A stretch of DNA of 64,000 bases, from positions 1 through 64,000 of the forward strand of contig OY970326.1 in the NCBI GenBank assembly GCA_963717155.1, read 5' to 3'. Numbering within the stretch: position 1 is the stretch's first letter; the number at the start of each line of letters is the position of its first letter. Made by a program: the position numbers and the translations under genes. Positions 31,094 to 40,042 of this stretch are shown here, piece after piece. This DNA comes from G963717155 sp963717155. GTDB taxonomy: Bacteria; Actinomycetota; Thermoleophilia; Gaiellales; JALYLC01. The notes beneath the pieces were generated by a model. It ran no database searches and was not told where the DNA came from. It saw nothing but the letters and a program-made list of their open reading frames with translations.

Positions 31094-31900
31094 GTGACCG
31101 TGCACGGCGACAAGTACGTGCTCGATGCCGGCAAGTCCGGCCATGCGCGGCTCCGAGCCATCAGCGAGATCCATGACGAGCGAACCCGCGCGCTACTTCT
31201 CGATGCAGGGCTCGAGCCCGGCGATCGGTACGTCGAGTTCGGCTGCGGCCTCGGCTATGTCACCCGCTGGGCGACCTCGGTAGGCGCCGACGCGCTCGGT
31301 ATCGATCTCAGCGCGGATCAGATCGCAGAGGCGACAAAGCTGGCAGAGGGGAAGACCGAGTTCCGTGTCGGAAGCGTGTACGACCACGGCCTGCCTCCGG
31401 AAAGCTTCGACGTCTCGTACTCGCGCTGGCTGCTCATGCACTTGAACCGGCCCGTCGACGCGATGCACAGCATCTACGCCGCGCTCAAGCCCGGCGGCCT
31501 GATGGTGTGCGAGGAAGCAGACATGAGTGCGATCTACGCGGAGCCGCCGTCCGGCTATCACGACTACGTCGAGCTTGCCTTCTCCGTCGGTGCGACGCTG
31601 GGCGTGGACTATGCGGGAGGTCGCCGCCTCCACCGGTGGGCGAGTGAGGCAGGATTCGACGTTCTCCGCATCGACGCGTACCACCCGCACTACCTCACGG
31701 GAGAGCACAAGGGGTTCTGGAGCTGGACGTATCGCGAGGCCGGAGCCAACCTCGTCAAGCAGGGCGGGATGACGGACGCCCGGTACGACGAGATCTCCGA
31801 GGCCATGCGCGCAGCCGACGACGATCCGCTAACCGTGGTCGCTCACGCCCGCATGCATCAGATCGTTGCGCGAAAGCCAGGCCAACCGCCGAACCCGTAA
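31094..31900 (+). CDS. Class I SAM-dependent methyltransferase
   Basis: The GTG at 31094 has GGGAGG 12 bases upstream. The 268-residue protein carries SAM-binding motif I in YVEFGCGLGYVTRW (residues 47-60), the acidic loop in GIDLSADQIAEA, and the post-motif SYSRWLLMHLNRP. This is a methyltransf_11/25-type Rossmann fold. The substrate is unknown. The preceding gene is the LAL regulator. Confidence 0.83.
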   Translation: MTVHGDKYVLDAGKSGHARLRAISEIHDERTRALLLDAGLEPGDRYVEFGCGLGYVTRWATSVGADALGIDLSADQIAEATKLAEGKTEFRVGSVYDHGLPPESFDVSYSRWLLMHLNRPVDAMHSIYAALKPGGLMVCEEADMSAIYAEPPSGYHDYVELAFSVGATLGVDYAGGRRLHRWASEAGFDVLRIDAYHPHYLTGEHKGFWSWTYREAGANLVKQGGMTDARYDEISEAMRAADDDPLTVVAHARMHQIVARKPGQPPNP

Positions 31901-32076
31901 GGCTGTCAGCTCGGCGGGAGCGCGAATCGAGTCGCACAACGCCAGGCCGACTATCGAACCAGTTCCAAGTCCTTCGGTCGAACCGCAAAACCCTGCGGTC
32001 GAGCACCGTGGCGAAGCTTGCCCTGTCGCCTCCAGAGTGCCTGCATGCACCACTGCAGCTACCGAAGGAGTCATCC

Positions 32077-32916
32077 ATGCCGTTCGATACCGACTACGAG
32101 GTCCGGTCGAAAAATCGGGCCTCCCGCGTCCGCTGGGCCGGTCTGGCTGGACGCGAGCACGGCGACGCCTCCAGTGCGGAGCGCTCGTTCGTCTTCCTGC
32201 ACGGGCTGACCTTCGACCGTCACATGTGGGACACCGTGCTGGACGCGCTGCCGGCGGATCAGCACGCGATCTCGCTCGACCTGCCGGGTCACGGCGCCAG
32301 CTCGTCGCTGCCCCGGCACAGCCTCCCGCTGGTCGTCGACGAGATCCACGACGCCGTGCTCGAGGCCGAGATCGAGAACCCGGTGGTCGTCGGGCACTCG
32401 ATCGGCGCCGTGATCGCATCGATGTACGCCGTCAAGCACGAGGCGGCGGCGGTGGTCAACGTCGACTCGCCGCTGCGGGTCGAAGCGTTCGCGCGGCTGA
32501 TGCAGTCGCTCGCGCCGAGGCTTTTGGGCGACGCGTTCCCGGAGACGTGGGCGATGTTCCGGGAGAGCATGCACATCGAGCGCGTGCCGCCGAGCGGACA
32601 GGCGCTCCTGCGGTCGGGCGACCGTGCGTCGCAGCCGCTGGTGCTGAGCTACTGGGCGGACCTGCTCGAGCTCAGCGTCGACGAGCTCGTCGACATGGTC
32701 GAGGAGCAGCTCTTCCTGGCCCGCTCGAGCGGCCTTCCCTACCTGGCGCTGTACGGCAACCCGATCGACGCCGAGGAGCGGATCTGGCTCAACGCGCGCA
32801 TGCCGCAGGCCGAGCTCGTCGTCTGGCCGGTCGGACACCACTTCCCGCACCTGGCGCAGCCGGCCGGCTTCGCCTCGCTGATCGTCGACTTCGCGTCGGA
32901 GTTGATGTTCCGATGA
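32077..32916 (+). CDS. Alpha/beta hydrolase
   Basis: The ATG at 32077 follows GAAGGAG. The 279-residue protein has FLHGLTFDRHMWD (oxyanion region), DLPGHGASS, the nucleophile elbow VVGHSIGAV (Ser108) and a C-terminal VGHHFPH that provides the catalytic His. Between Ser and His is a helical cap, as in esterases and haloperoxidase-like enzymes. It overlaps the next methyltransferase gene by four bases and is in the same operon. Confidence 0.84.
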   Translation: MPFDTDYEVRSKNRASRVRWAGLAGREHGDASSAERSFVFLHGLTFDRHMWDTVLDALPADQHAISLDLPGHGASSSLPRHSLPLVVDEIHDAVLEAEIENPVVVGHSIGAVIASMYAVKHEAAAVVNVDSPLRVEAFARLMQSLAPRLLGDAFPETWAMFRESMHIERVPPSGQALLRSGDRASQPLVLSYWADLLELSVDELVDMVEEQLFLARSSGLPYLALYGNPIDAEERIWLNARMPQAELVVWPVGHHFPHLAQPAGFASLIVDFASELMFR

Positions 32917-33731
32917 GCGTCCCGGCATACACCCGAAAGCGCTCCAGGACCCAGGTCGACTGGGGCCTCGGCCGCTACGAGCACACGGCGCAGCAGCTGC
33001 GCCCGGCCGCTCGCGTCCTCGTGCACCACGCCAACGTGGCGCGCGGCGAGCGGGTCGTCGACGTTGGCTGCGGCACGGGCAATGCCGCCCTGATCGCGGC
33101 TGGACGTGGCGCGCGCGTCAAGGGCGTCGACCCCGCGATGCGGCTGCTCAAGGTCGCACGCGGGCGGGCCGCCGCGCGTGGGCTGGACGTCACGTTCGTG
33201 CACGGCGAGGCGGCATCGCTGCCGCTCGCCGACGCGAGCGCCGATGTCGTGCTGTCGAACTTCGGCGTGATCTTCGCGTCGGACGCGGTCGCAGCGGCGG
33301 ACGAGCTCGCGCGCGTGACCGCTCCCGGCGGGCGGATCGTCCTGAGCGCGTGGCTCCCCGTCGGGGCGATCCACGAGATCGGGCGCGCCGCGATGGTCGC
33401 GATCGGCGAGGTCGTCGGAGCGCCCAGCGGGCCGCCCCCGTTCGCATGGCACACCCAGCAAGGCCTCGACGGCCTGTTCGGGCCGGCAGGGTTCAAGGTG
33501 ACCCTGCAGGAGGAGCAGCTCGAGATCACGGCCCCCTCGCCGCTCGAGTACCTCGTCCGCGAGTACTCGAGCCACCCGTTCGCGGTCGTCACCCGGTCGA
33601 TCCTCGAGCCGCGCGGCAAGCTGGAGGCGCTGCACGCCCGCACGCTCGAGATCCTCGAGGCCACGAACGAGGACACGTCGGGCTTCCGCGTCACGAGCCG
33701 GTACGTCGTCGCGACGGCCCGGAGGAAGTGA
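32913..33731 (+). CDS. Class I SAM-dependent methyltransferase (UbiE/COQ5-like)
   Basis: The ATG at 32913 overlaps the hydrolase stop (ATGA), which indicates translational coupling. The 272-residue protein has motif I VVDVGCGTGNAALIA (residues 48-62), motif II region ADVVLSNFGVIFASD and motif III LARVTAPGGRIVLSAW, as in small-molecule methyltransferases. The hydrolase-methyltransferase pair suggests a short modification pathway for one unknown small molecule. Confidence 0.83.
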   Translation: MSVPAYTRKRSRTQVDWGLGRYEHTAQQLRPAARVLVHHANVARGERVVDVGCGTGNAALIAAGRGARVKGVDPAMRLLKVARGRAAARGLDVTFVHGEAASLPLADASADVVLSNFGVIFASDAVAAADELARVTAPGGRIVLSAWLPVGAIHEIGRAAMVAIGEVVGAPSGPPPFAWHTQQGLDGLFGPAGFKVTLQEEQLEITAPSPLEYLVREYSSHPFAVVTRSILEPRGKLEALHARTLEILEATNEDTSGFRVTSRYVVATARRK

Positions 33732-33823
33732 CGGCCGTTCGCTGGACAGAACTGTGAGAATGGCCCTCGCGCAACCCCCGGGCGATCCGACGACCACCCC
33801 GAGGCACGAGGCGAGGTCCACAC

Positions 33824-36187
33824 ATGACAGCGATCGACGGAGCGGAGCTCGACGCGCTGGTCGACTACTGGCGCTGCGCGAACTACCTCACCGTGGCGCA
33901 GATCTACCTGCAGGCCAACCCCCTGCTGCGCGAGCCGCTCCGTGCGGAGCACATCAAACCCCGTCTGCTGGGACACTGGGGCACGTCCCCCGGGCTGAGC
34001 CTGGTGTACGTCCAGCTCAACCGGTTGATCCGGCAGACGGGGGCCGACGTGATCTACGTCGCCGGCCCGGGCCACGGTGGCCCGGCACTCGTCGCGAACA
34101 CCTACCTCGAGGGCAGCTACTCCGAGCTGTTCCCCGAGGTCACCGCTGACGAGCCCGGCCTGGTGCGCCTCGTGCGCCAGTTCTCGACGCCGGGCGGCAT
34201 CCCGAGCCACGCGAGCGTCACGACACCGGGCTCGATCCACGAGGGCGGCGAGCTCGGATACGCGCTCGTGCACGCGTTCGGCGCCGCCTTCGACCACCCC
34301 GACCTGCTGGTCGCCTGCGTCGTCGGAGACGGCGAGGCCGAGACGGGGCCGCTCGCCGGGTCGTGGAAGGGCATCCGCTTCCTGCACCCGGCGCGCGACG
34401 GCGCCGTGCTGCCGATCCTGCACCTGAACGGGTACAAGATCGCGAGCGCGACCGTGCTCGGCCGGCGGAGCGACGAGGAGGTCGCCGGGCTCCTGCGCGC
34501 CGAGGGGTACGAGCCGCAGATCGTCGCCGGCGACGACCCGCACGAGGTCCATCGCCGGTTCGCCGAGGTGCTCGAGGGGTGCTACGCACGCATCCGCGAG
34601 ATCCAGGCGGACGCGCGCGCGGACGGCGCTCCCGTCCTCGAGCACCCGCCGGCGTGGCCCGCGATCGTGCTGCGCACGCCGAAGGGCTGGACCGGCCCCG
34701 ACGTCGTCGATGGCGTGCAGATCCAGGGGACGTTCCGCGCCCACCAGGTGCCGCTCTCGCGCGTGCGGGAGGTTCCCGAGCACCTCGCGCTGCTCGAGAC
34801 CTGGCTCCGCAGCTATGCGCCGGAGCGTCACTTCGACGAGCGCGGCCGGCTCGTTCCGGAGCTCGCGGCCCTGGCGCCGGAGGGCGACAAGCGCATGGGC
34901 TCGAGCCCGTACGCCAACGGAGGTCGGCTCCTGCGCCCGCTCGACCTGCCGTCGATCGACGACTACGCGATCGGCGTCGTGGCGCCAGGGGCGGAGCCGG
35001 CGGAGTCGACGCGCCGGCTCGGCGCCATGCTCCGCGACATCTATCGCCGGAACCCGACGAGCTTCCGGCTCTACTGCCCGGACGAGACGGCCTCGAACCG
35101 GCTCCAGGACGTGTTCGACGTCTCGAACCGCTGCCTCGTCGCGCCGATCCTCGCGACCGACGATCACCTCTCCGCGGACGGCCGCGTCATGGAGGTGCTG
35201 AGCGAGCACCTGTGCGAGGGGTGGCTCGAGGGCTACCTCCTGAGCGGGCGCCACGGGCTGTTCGCGACGTACGAGGCGTTCGCGATGGTCTCGGCATCGA
35301 TGACCGTGCAGCACGCGAAGTGGCTGCAGGAGGCGCACCGCCTCGACTGGCGCGAGCCCGTCGCCTCGCTGAACGTACTGCTGACCTCGACCTGCTGGCG
35401 GAACGACCACAACGGCTTCAGCCATCAGGGGCCGGGGCTGATCGACGCGATGATCTCGCTGTCGGGCTCGATCGTACGCGTGTACCTGCCCCCCGACGCG
35501 AACTGCCTGCTCTCGGTCGCAGAGCACTCGTTCCACAGCCGCGACTACGTGAACCTGATCGTCTCGGACAAGCAGCCGCAGCTGCAGTACCTCGACATGG
35601 CCGCCGCGCGAGAGCACTGTGCGCGCGGGGCCGCCGAGTGGGAGTGGGCGGGCACGGTGGGCGACGGCGAGCCCGACGTCGTCATGGCCTGCGCCGGCGA
35701 CATCGTCACGATGGAGGCGCTCGCGGCTGCGGAGCTACTGCGCCTCTTCACCCCCGACCTCGAGGTTCGCTTCGTCAACGTGGTCGACCTCATGTCGCTC
35801 GCGCCGCCCGGCATCCATCCCCACGGATTGCCCGAGGACGCGTTCGAACGCCTCTTCGGCCAGGGCACCGAGGTGATCTTCGCGTTCCACGGCTACGCGC
35901 GCGCGCTCCACCAGATGCTGCACGGACGCAGGCACCCCGGCCGCTTCCACGTACACGGCTTCACGGAGCAGGGAACCACCACGACGCCGTTCGACATGGT
36001 GGTGCTCAACCACGTGAGCCGTTACCACCTCGCGTCCCACGCGCTGACCTACGCCCGCCGGCGCCCGAAGGGCGGACCCGAGCTGGCCGAGCACTGCCAG
36101 CACATGCTCGAGCAGCATCACGCCTACGTCCGCACGCACTTCGAGGACATGCCCGAGATCCGCGACTGGCGCTGGGGAGGGTCGTGA
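33824..36187 (+). CDS. xfp: Phosphoketolase (xylulose-5-P/fructose-6-P)
   Basis: This thiamine-diphosphate enzyme splits xylulose-5-phosphate or fructose-6-phosphate with inorganic phosphate, giving acetyl phosphate. The 787-residue length is normal. Motifs seen are GPGHGGPA (about residue 85), the ThDP/Mg site GDGEAETGPLAGSWKG (about 168), HLNGYKIA, and HQGPGLIDAMI in the second half. It overlaps the acetate kinase gene (GTGA), so both proteins are probably made together and acetyl phosphate passes to ATP synthesis. It opens the stress/fermentation cluster of the window. Confidence 0.95.
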   Translation: MTAIDGAELDALVDYWRCANYLTVAQIYLQANPLLREPLRAEHIKPRLLGHWGTSPGLSLVYVQLNRLIRQTGADVIYVAGPGHGGPALVANTYLEGSYSELFPEVTADEPGLVRLVRQFSTPGGIPSHASVTTPGSIHEGGELGYALVHAFGAAFDHPDLLVACVVGDGEAETGPLAGSWKGIRFLHPARDGAVLPILHLNGYKIASATVLGRRSDEEVAGLLRAEGYEPQIVAGDDPHEVHRRFAEVLEGCYARIREIQADARADGAPVLEHPPAWPAIVLRTPKGWTGPDVVDGVQIQGTFRAHQVPLSRVREVPEHLALLETWLRSYAPERHFDERGRLVPELAALAPEGDKRMGSSPYANGGRLLRPLDLPSIDDYAIGVVAPGAEPAESTRRLGAMLRDIYRRNPTSFRLYCPDETASNRLQDVFDVSNRCLVAPILATDDHLSADGRVMEVLSEHLCEGWLEGYLLSGRHGLFATYEAFAMVSASMTVQHAKWLQEAHRLDWREPVASLNVLLTSTCWRNDHNGFSHQGPGLIDAMISLSGSIVRVYLPPDANCLLSVAEHSFHSRDYVNLIVSDKQPQLQYLDMAAAREHCARGAAEWEWAGTVGDGEPDVVMACAGDIVTMEALAAAELLRLFTPDLEVRFVNVVDLMSLAPPGIHPHGLPEDAFERLFGQGTEVIFAFHGYARALHQMLHGRRHPGRFHVHGFTEQGTTTTPFDMVVLNHVSRYHLASHALTYARRRPKGGPELAEHCQHMLEQHHAYVRTHFEDMPEIRDWRWGGS

Positions 36188-37326
36188 CCGCGCAGCGCGT
36201 GCTGTGCATCAACGCCGGCTCGTCGTCACTGCGCGTGACCGTGGCCGAGCGCGAGGGCAACGGACGACTGCGCACCGTTGCGGGTGCCACGGTCGAGCGC
36301 ATCGGCGGCGACGCGCTGATCGCGGACGAGGCAGGTGAGCGCGTCGTCGACGCACCCGACCACGCCGCCGCCCTCGACCGTGCGCTCGAGCTCGAGCCGA
36401 TCGCCGGAACACCGGCGGCGATCGGCCACCGGCTCGTCCACGGCGGCCCGAAGCACGACGGGCCGCACCTGCTCGACCGCGCGACGCTCGTCGAGCTCGA
36501 TCGTTGGCGGCCGCTCGCGCCGCTGCACCTGCCGATCGCGCTCGGCCTCGTGGCCACGACGGGCGAGCGCTTCCCGGGCGTGCCGCAGGTCGGCTGTTTC
36601 GACACCGCCTTCGGCCGGGCGCTTCCGAACACGGCCAGGCGCCTGCCGATCCCCTCGCGGCTCGACGCCGCCGGGTTGCAGCGCTACGGCTTTCACGGGC
36701 TCTCGTACCAGTCCGTGCTCGATCGGCTCGGTGCGGAATCCCTGGGACGCGCCGTGATCGCGCACCTCGGCGCGGGCGCGAGCCTGGCCGCGGTCGTCGA
36801 CGGCCGGCCCGTGCACACGACGATGGGCGTCACACCGAGCGGCGGCACGGTGATGGCGACGCGACCCGGAGACCTCGATCCGGGCCTGCTCGTCTACCTC
36901 GTCGAGCAGGGCATGGACGCCGCCTGGCTCCGAGCCCTGGTCGACCACGAGTCGGGACTCGCCGGCATCTCCGGCCGCACGGGCGACATGCGCGAGCTGC
37001 TCGTCGAGCGCGAGCACGACGCAGCGGCCGCGCTCGCGATCGAGGTGTTCTGCCGCTCGGCGGCGATGCACGCAGCCGCATGTACCGCCGTGCTCGGCGG
37101 GCTCGACAGCCTCGTGTTCACCGGGGGTATCGGCGAGCACTCGCCGGTCGTGCGCACCGAGATCTGCCAGCGGCTCGCGCATCTCGGCGTGCACCTCGAC
37201 GCAGGCCGCAACGAGCGCGGGGCCGGCGTCATCAGCGCATCAGGATCGGCCGTGGCCGTGCACGCGATCGCGTCGGACGAGGAGTCGGTGATCGCGCGGG
37301 AGACCGCCGCGGTTGCGCTCGGCTAG
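36184..37326 (+). CDS. ackA: Acetate kinase
   Basis: Converts acetyl phosphate and ADP to acetate and ATP. A GTG start at 36184 overlaps the phosphoketolase stop. The 380-residue protein shows the ASKHA-fold motifs CINAGSSSLRV (residues 7-17), GHRLVHGGP, YGFHGLSYQ, VIAHLGAGASLAAV and VFTGGIGEHSPVVR. It is slightly shorter than the common 395-400 residues but no motif is missing. Together with phosphoketolase it forms a substrate-level phosphorylation route that needs no electron acceptor. Confidence 0.95.
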   Translation: MTAQRVLCINAGSSSLRVTVAEREGNGRLRTVAGATVERIGGDALIADEAGERVVDAPDHAAALDRALELEPIAGTPAAIGHRLVHGGPKHDGPHLLDRATLVELDRWRPLAPLHLPIALGLVATTGERFPGVPQVGCFDTAFGRALPNTARRLPIPSRLDAAGLQRYGFHGLSYQSVLDRLGAESLGRAVIAHLGAGASLAAVVDGRPVHTTMGVTPSGGTVMATRPGDLDPGLLVYLVEQGMDAAWLRALVDHESGLAGISGRTGDMRELLVEREHDAAAALAIEVFCRSAAMHAAACTAVLGGLDSLVFTGGIGEHSPVVRTEICQRLAHLGVHLDAGRNERGAGVISASGSAVAVHAIASDEESVIARETAAVALG

Positions 37327-37438
37327 CGCGTCGTGCGCCCGTATCGGCGGTCGCGCCCATCATCCCTGCGGGAAACGCGCACGCATGATCGGCGTACGCT
37401 CGGATGGCGGAGGCGTGCTCGGGTGTGATCATCGTGGC

Positions 37439-38143
37439 ATGCGCACACCGATTCTCCTGTGTTACGACGGTTCGACCGGCGCCCGCCGCGCGATCGAGTG
37501 GGCCGGCTCGTTCCTTCGAGGGTGGGATGCGGTCGTGCTGCACCTGTGGGACAGTCCCGCGATCGGCGGCGTGTTCGCTCCACCGGCTGGAGGCGCCTCG
37601 CCGCAGCGGAAACGAGCGGTCGCGATCGCCGACGAGGGCGTCGAGCTGGCGCGGTCGGCTGGCCTTCAGCCGAGGCGGTTGGTGGTGGGGACCGGCGTGA
37701 ACTGGCAATCGATCCTCCTGGTTGCCGAGGAGGAGCGGGCCCGGATGATCGTGCTGGGGGCCAGCGGCGCCGTGGGTCTCGTGCCGGAGGCGCTCGGGTC
37801 GGTGTCGCAGGGCGTCGCTCAGCACGCGCGGATACCGGTCATCGTGGTGCCACCCGCCACGGATGCCGAGGCGGACGGCGTGGAAGCGCCCGCGTCCTCG
37901 AGCTCGCTTGCGCGAGTCCTCTCGCAATTCTCCGGGACGCGGGACGTGGACGCCCTCGCGCGTTACGTCATGTCCGAATCGCGGCGCGGACGCGCCCTCT
38001 CGCAGATCCTCGACGACTCGTACGTGCGAAACCGGGCCGACACTTCGATCCTCGAGCAGCTGTTCGACCGGAAGGACGTCGTCGATGCCCTGGGGCTCGA
38101 CGCTGTCGCCGACCTGCGGAGTCGGATCGCCGCGGCCGGCTAG
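37439..38143 (+). CDS. Universal stress protein with C-terminal extension
   Basis: The 234-residue protein begins TPILLCYDGSTGARRAIEWA. The ATP-binding motif G-x2-G-x9-G-S/T is seen in VLGASGAVGLVPEALGSVSQ (about residue 105). About 90 residues follow the usual Usp domain, with a helical DVDALARYVMSESRRGRALS part of unknown role. It resembles the Usp at 51151 more than the others in the window (shared CYD.S.GARRAIE). It lies 112 bp after ackA. Confidence 0.88.
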   Translation: MRTPILLCYDGSTGARRAIEWAGSFLRGWDAVVLHLWDSPAIGGVFAPPAGGASPQRKRAVAIADEGVELARSAGLQPRRLVVGTGVNWQSILLVAEEERARMIVLGASGAVGLVPEALGSVSQGVAQHARIPVIVVPPATDAEADGVEAPASSSSLARVLSQFSGTRDVDALARYVMSESRRGRALSQILDDSYVRNRADTSILEQLFDRKDVVDALGLDAVADLRSRIAAAG

Positions 38144-38162
38144 AGCGAGGCCCGAGAAGCGT

Positions 38163-38814
38163 CTAGCTCCGCCGTCCGAAGATCGAGAGCAGCAGCAGGA
38201 AGACGTTCAGGATGTCGAGGAAGATCGACGCCGCGAGCAGCGGCGCGGCTCTGATGTCCTGCGCCTTGCGCAGCCGCTGGAAGTCGTACATCGTGAAGCC
38301 CGCGAAGATCACGAGGCCGAGAATCGCGTAGATCAGCTGACCGTTCGGGATCCGGACGAAGATCAGCACGATCCCGAACACGATCAGCGCGATCAGCGCG
38401 AAGAACATGATGCGGGCGAGCGCCGAGAGGTCGCGTCGGGTGGCGTAGCCGGCCGCGCCGAAACCGGCGATGAAGAGGGCCGTCGCGCCTCCGGCCTGCC
38501 AGACGGCCTGCGGGTTGGTGTTCGCGTAGTAGGCGATCGTCGGTGCGACCGCGAGGCCCATCAGCAGACCGAACCCGAACAGCAGGCCGATCGCGAGCTG
38601 CTGGGAGCGCTGGATCGCGAAGCGCAGGCCGAACAGGCATGCGATCGCGGCGATGAACCAGAGGAAGCCCCCACCCGAGGTGTTGCGTCCCAGATATGCG
38701 CCACCCGCGAAGAACGCGGAGGTCACGGCGACGAGGCCCATCGTGTGGGCGAAGAGCGTGCGTGCCTCGTCCTGCTGCGGCGACCGATCCGTATGTCGTG
38801 TCGGGAGTGCTCAT
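38163..38814 (-). pseudogene. Bax inhibitor-1 (BI-1/YccA) family membrane protein, one frameshift
   Basis: The ATG at 38814 begins STPDTTYGSVA; after a frame change near 38785 the main frame reads FAHTMGLVAVTSAFFAGGAY and runs to 38163 with about seven membrane segments. The end YAILGLVIFAGFTMYDFQRL and IFLDILNVFLLLLSIFGRR is the BI-1 signature, with the conserved Asp in TMYD and FLDI. Intact length would be about 216 residues. Bacterial BI-1 proteins are thought to leak Ca2+ or protons in a pH-dependent manner. It converges on the Usp gene before it. Confidence 0.85.
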
Positions 38815-38948
38815 TGCGCAATCGTAGAGCCTTCGCCGGCCGAGCGGTAGTTCCCCGCATCGTTCCCCAGGGGTGCCGCCGATGCGCCCCGTCGTGCGGG
38901 CCTCGACAGTGATTTCATACCCGGAAGCATCGATCCCAAGGTGGAGCA

Positions 38949-39467
38949 ATGAGGATTCTCGTCGCCGTCGCGACACGCCATGGAGCAACCCAGGGCATTG
39001 CCGATTGCATCGGTGAGGTCCTCCGAGAGCACGGCCTCGACTGCACGGTCGCACCTGTCGAGGCCATCGCAAGCGTGAGCGAGTACGACGCCATCGTGCT
39101 CGGCAGCGGCATCTACACCGGGCACTGGCTGAAGTCGGCGCGGGAGTTTGCCGACGCACACTCCGAGGAGCTCGCATCGCGGCCGACGTGGCTCTTCAGC
39201 AGCGGTCCCATCGAGTCAGCCGAGTCTGTGGGCTCGCTCGAGTCGGCGCCTGTCAATGACGCGCGCTTGCTCGCCGAGCGCATTGGCGCCCGCGGTGAGC
39301 AGACCTTTGCAGGCCGCCTCGAGTTCGACCAGCTCGGCCGAGGCGAGCGCTTGCTCGCCCGGGTGGTGCGGTCGCCCGAGGGCGACTTCCGCGACTGGGA
39401 CGCGATCCGCGCCTGGGCCGGTCAGATCGCGGAGGATCTGACCGGATCCCAGACGGGCGCCGTGTAG
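38949..39467 (+). CDS. Flavodoxin-like domain protein (HemG/menaquinone-dependent type)
   Basis: The 172-residue protein has an FMN-binding loop VAVATRHGATQGIADCIGEV at residues 5-24 and the second contact VLGSGIYTGHWLKSAREF, as in flavodoxin-5/HemG proteins. Actinobacterial members occur next to universal stress genes and in the mycobacterial dormancy regulon neighbourhood, so a role in redox balance rather than haem synthesis is plausible. It faces the next Usp gene tail to tail, with six bases between the stop codons. Confidence 0.8.
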   Translation: MRILVAVATRHGATQGIADCIGEVLREHGLDCTVAPVEAIASVSEYDAIVLGSGIYTGHWLKSAREFADAHSEELASRPTWLFSSGPIESAESVGSLESAPVNDARLLAERIGARGEQTFAGRLEFDQLGRGERLLARVVRSPEGDFRDWDAIRAWAGQIAEDLTGSQTGAV

Positions 39468-39472
39468 GGCCC

Positions 39473-39940
39473 CTACGCCTCCTGCACCTTGTCGCCGGCG
39501 GCGACGGAGGCGGGTGCCGGGACCGCCCGGACGACCGTCACGGGGACGGTGCACGACGACGAGACCAGGCCGAGCGACACGCTTCCCAGGACGGCCCGCG
39601 CGAGGGCGCTGCGACCATGCGAGCCGACGATGACCATGTCCGCGTCGAGCGCCTCGGCGGTCTCGGCGATCATCGCCGCCGGGGCGCCATACGCCGTGCG
39701 TGCTGAGGCCTCGACTCCCAGGTCGTGTGCATGTCGCGCGGCCTCCGCCGCGATCTCCTCGACCACAGGCTGCAGATCCATGTGATCGCCGAGCGGCGCC
39801 TGGGGATCTCCGTGGGCGGCGAGCGTGCGAACGGTCAGCACCTCGAGGCGGGCGCCCGTGTCCTGGCACACCTCGATTGCGAAGTCCAGTGCCTGGGCTG
39901 CCGTCGGCGACCCGTCGGTGGCGAGCAGAACGGTGTTCAT
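39473..39940 (-). CDS. Universal stress protein
   Basis: The start is ATG 39940, preceded by GGAGGTCTCCC; the frame extends further upstream but without family similarity. The 155-residue product begins NTVLLATDGSPTAAQALDFA and has the ATP-binding motif VGSHGRSALARAVLGSVS. It belongs to a different subfamily than the three LEVE-type Usps at 42819, 47902 and 50701, having no LEVE segment. It lies 100 bp downstream of the MgtA-type gene on the same strand. Confidence 0.88.
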   Translation of the reverse strand: MNTVLLATDGSPTAAQALDFAIEVCQDTGARLEVLTVRTLAAHGDPQAPLGDHMDLQPVVEEIAAEAARHAHDLGVEASARTAYGAPAAMIAETAEALDADMVIVGSHGRSALARAVLGSVSLGLVSSSCTVPVTVVRAVPAPASVAAGDKVQEA

Positions 39941-40042
39941 GGGAGACCTCCGGTTTGCGTTCATCACACCTCGAGTGTCTCGGAACCCGTCGCGCCGCGA
40001 AACAGCGCCAGCGCTGAATCCGGCTTCGGGTTCTCCGCGAAC

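Noticed and set aside
32975..35617. 880-residue open frame on the minus strand opposite the phosphoketolase gene
   Set aside because: It is an antisense shadow of a well-conserved gene in high-GC DNA, with low-complexity Arg/Val/Glu composition and no motif.
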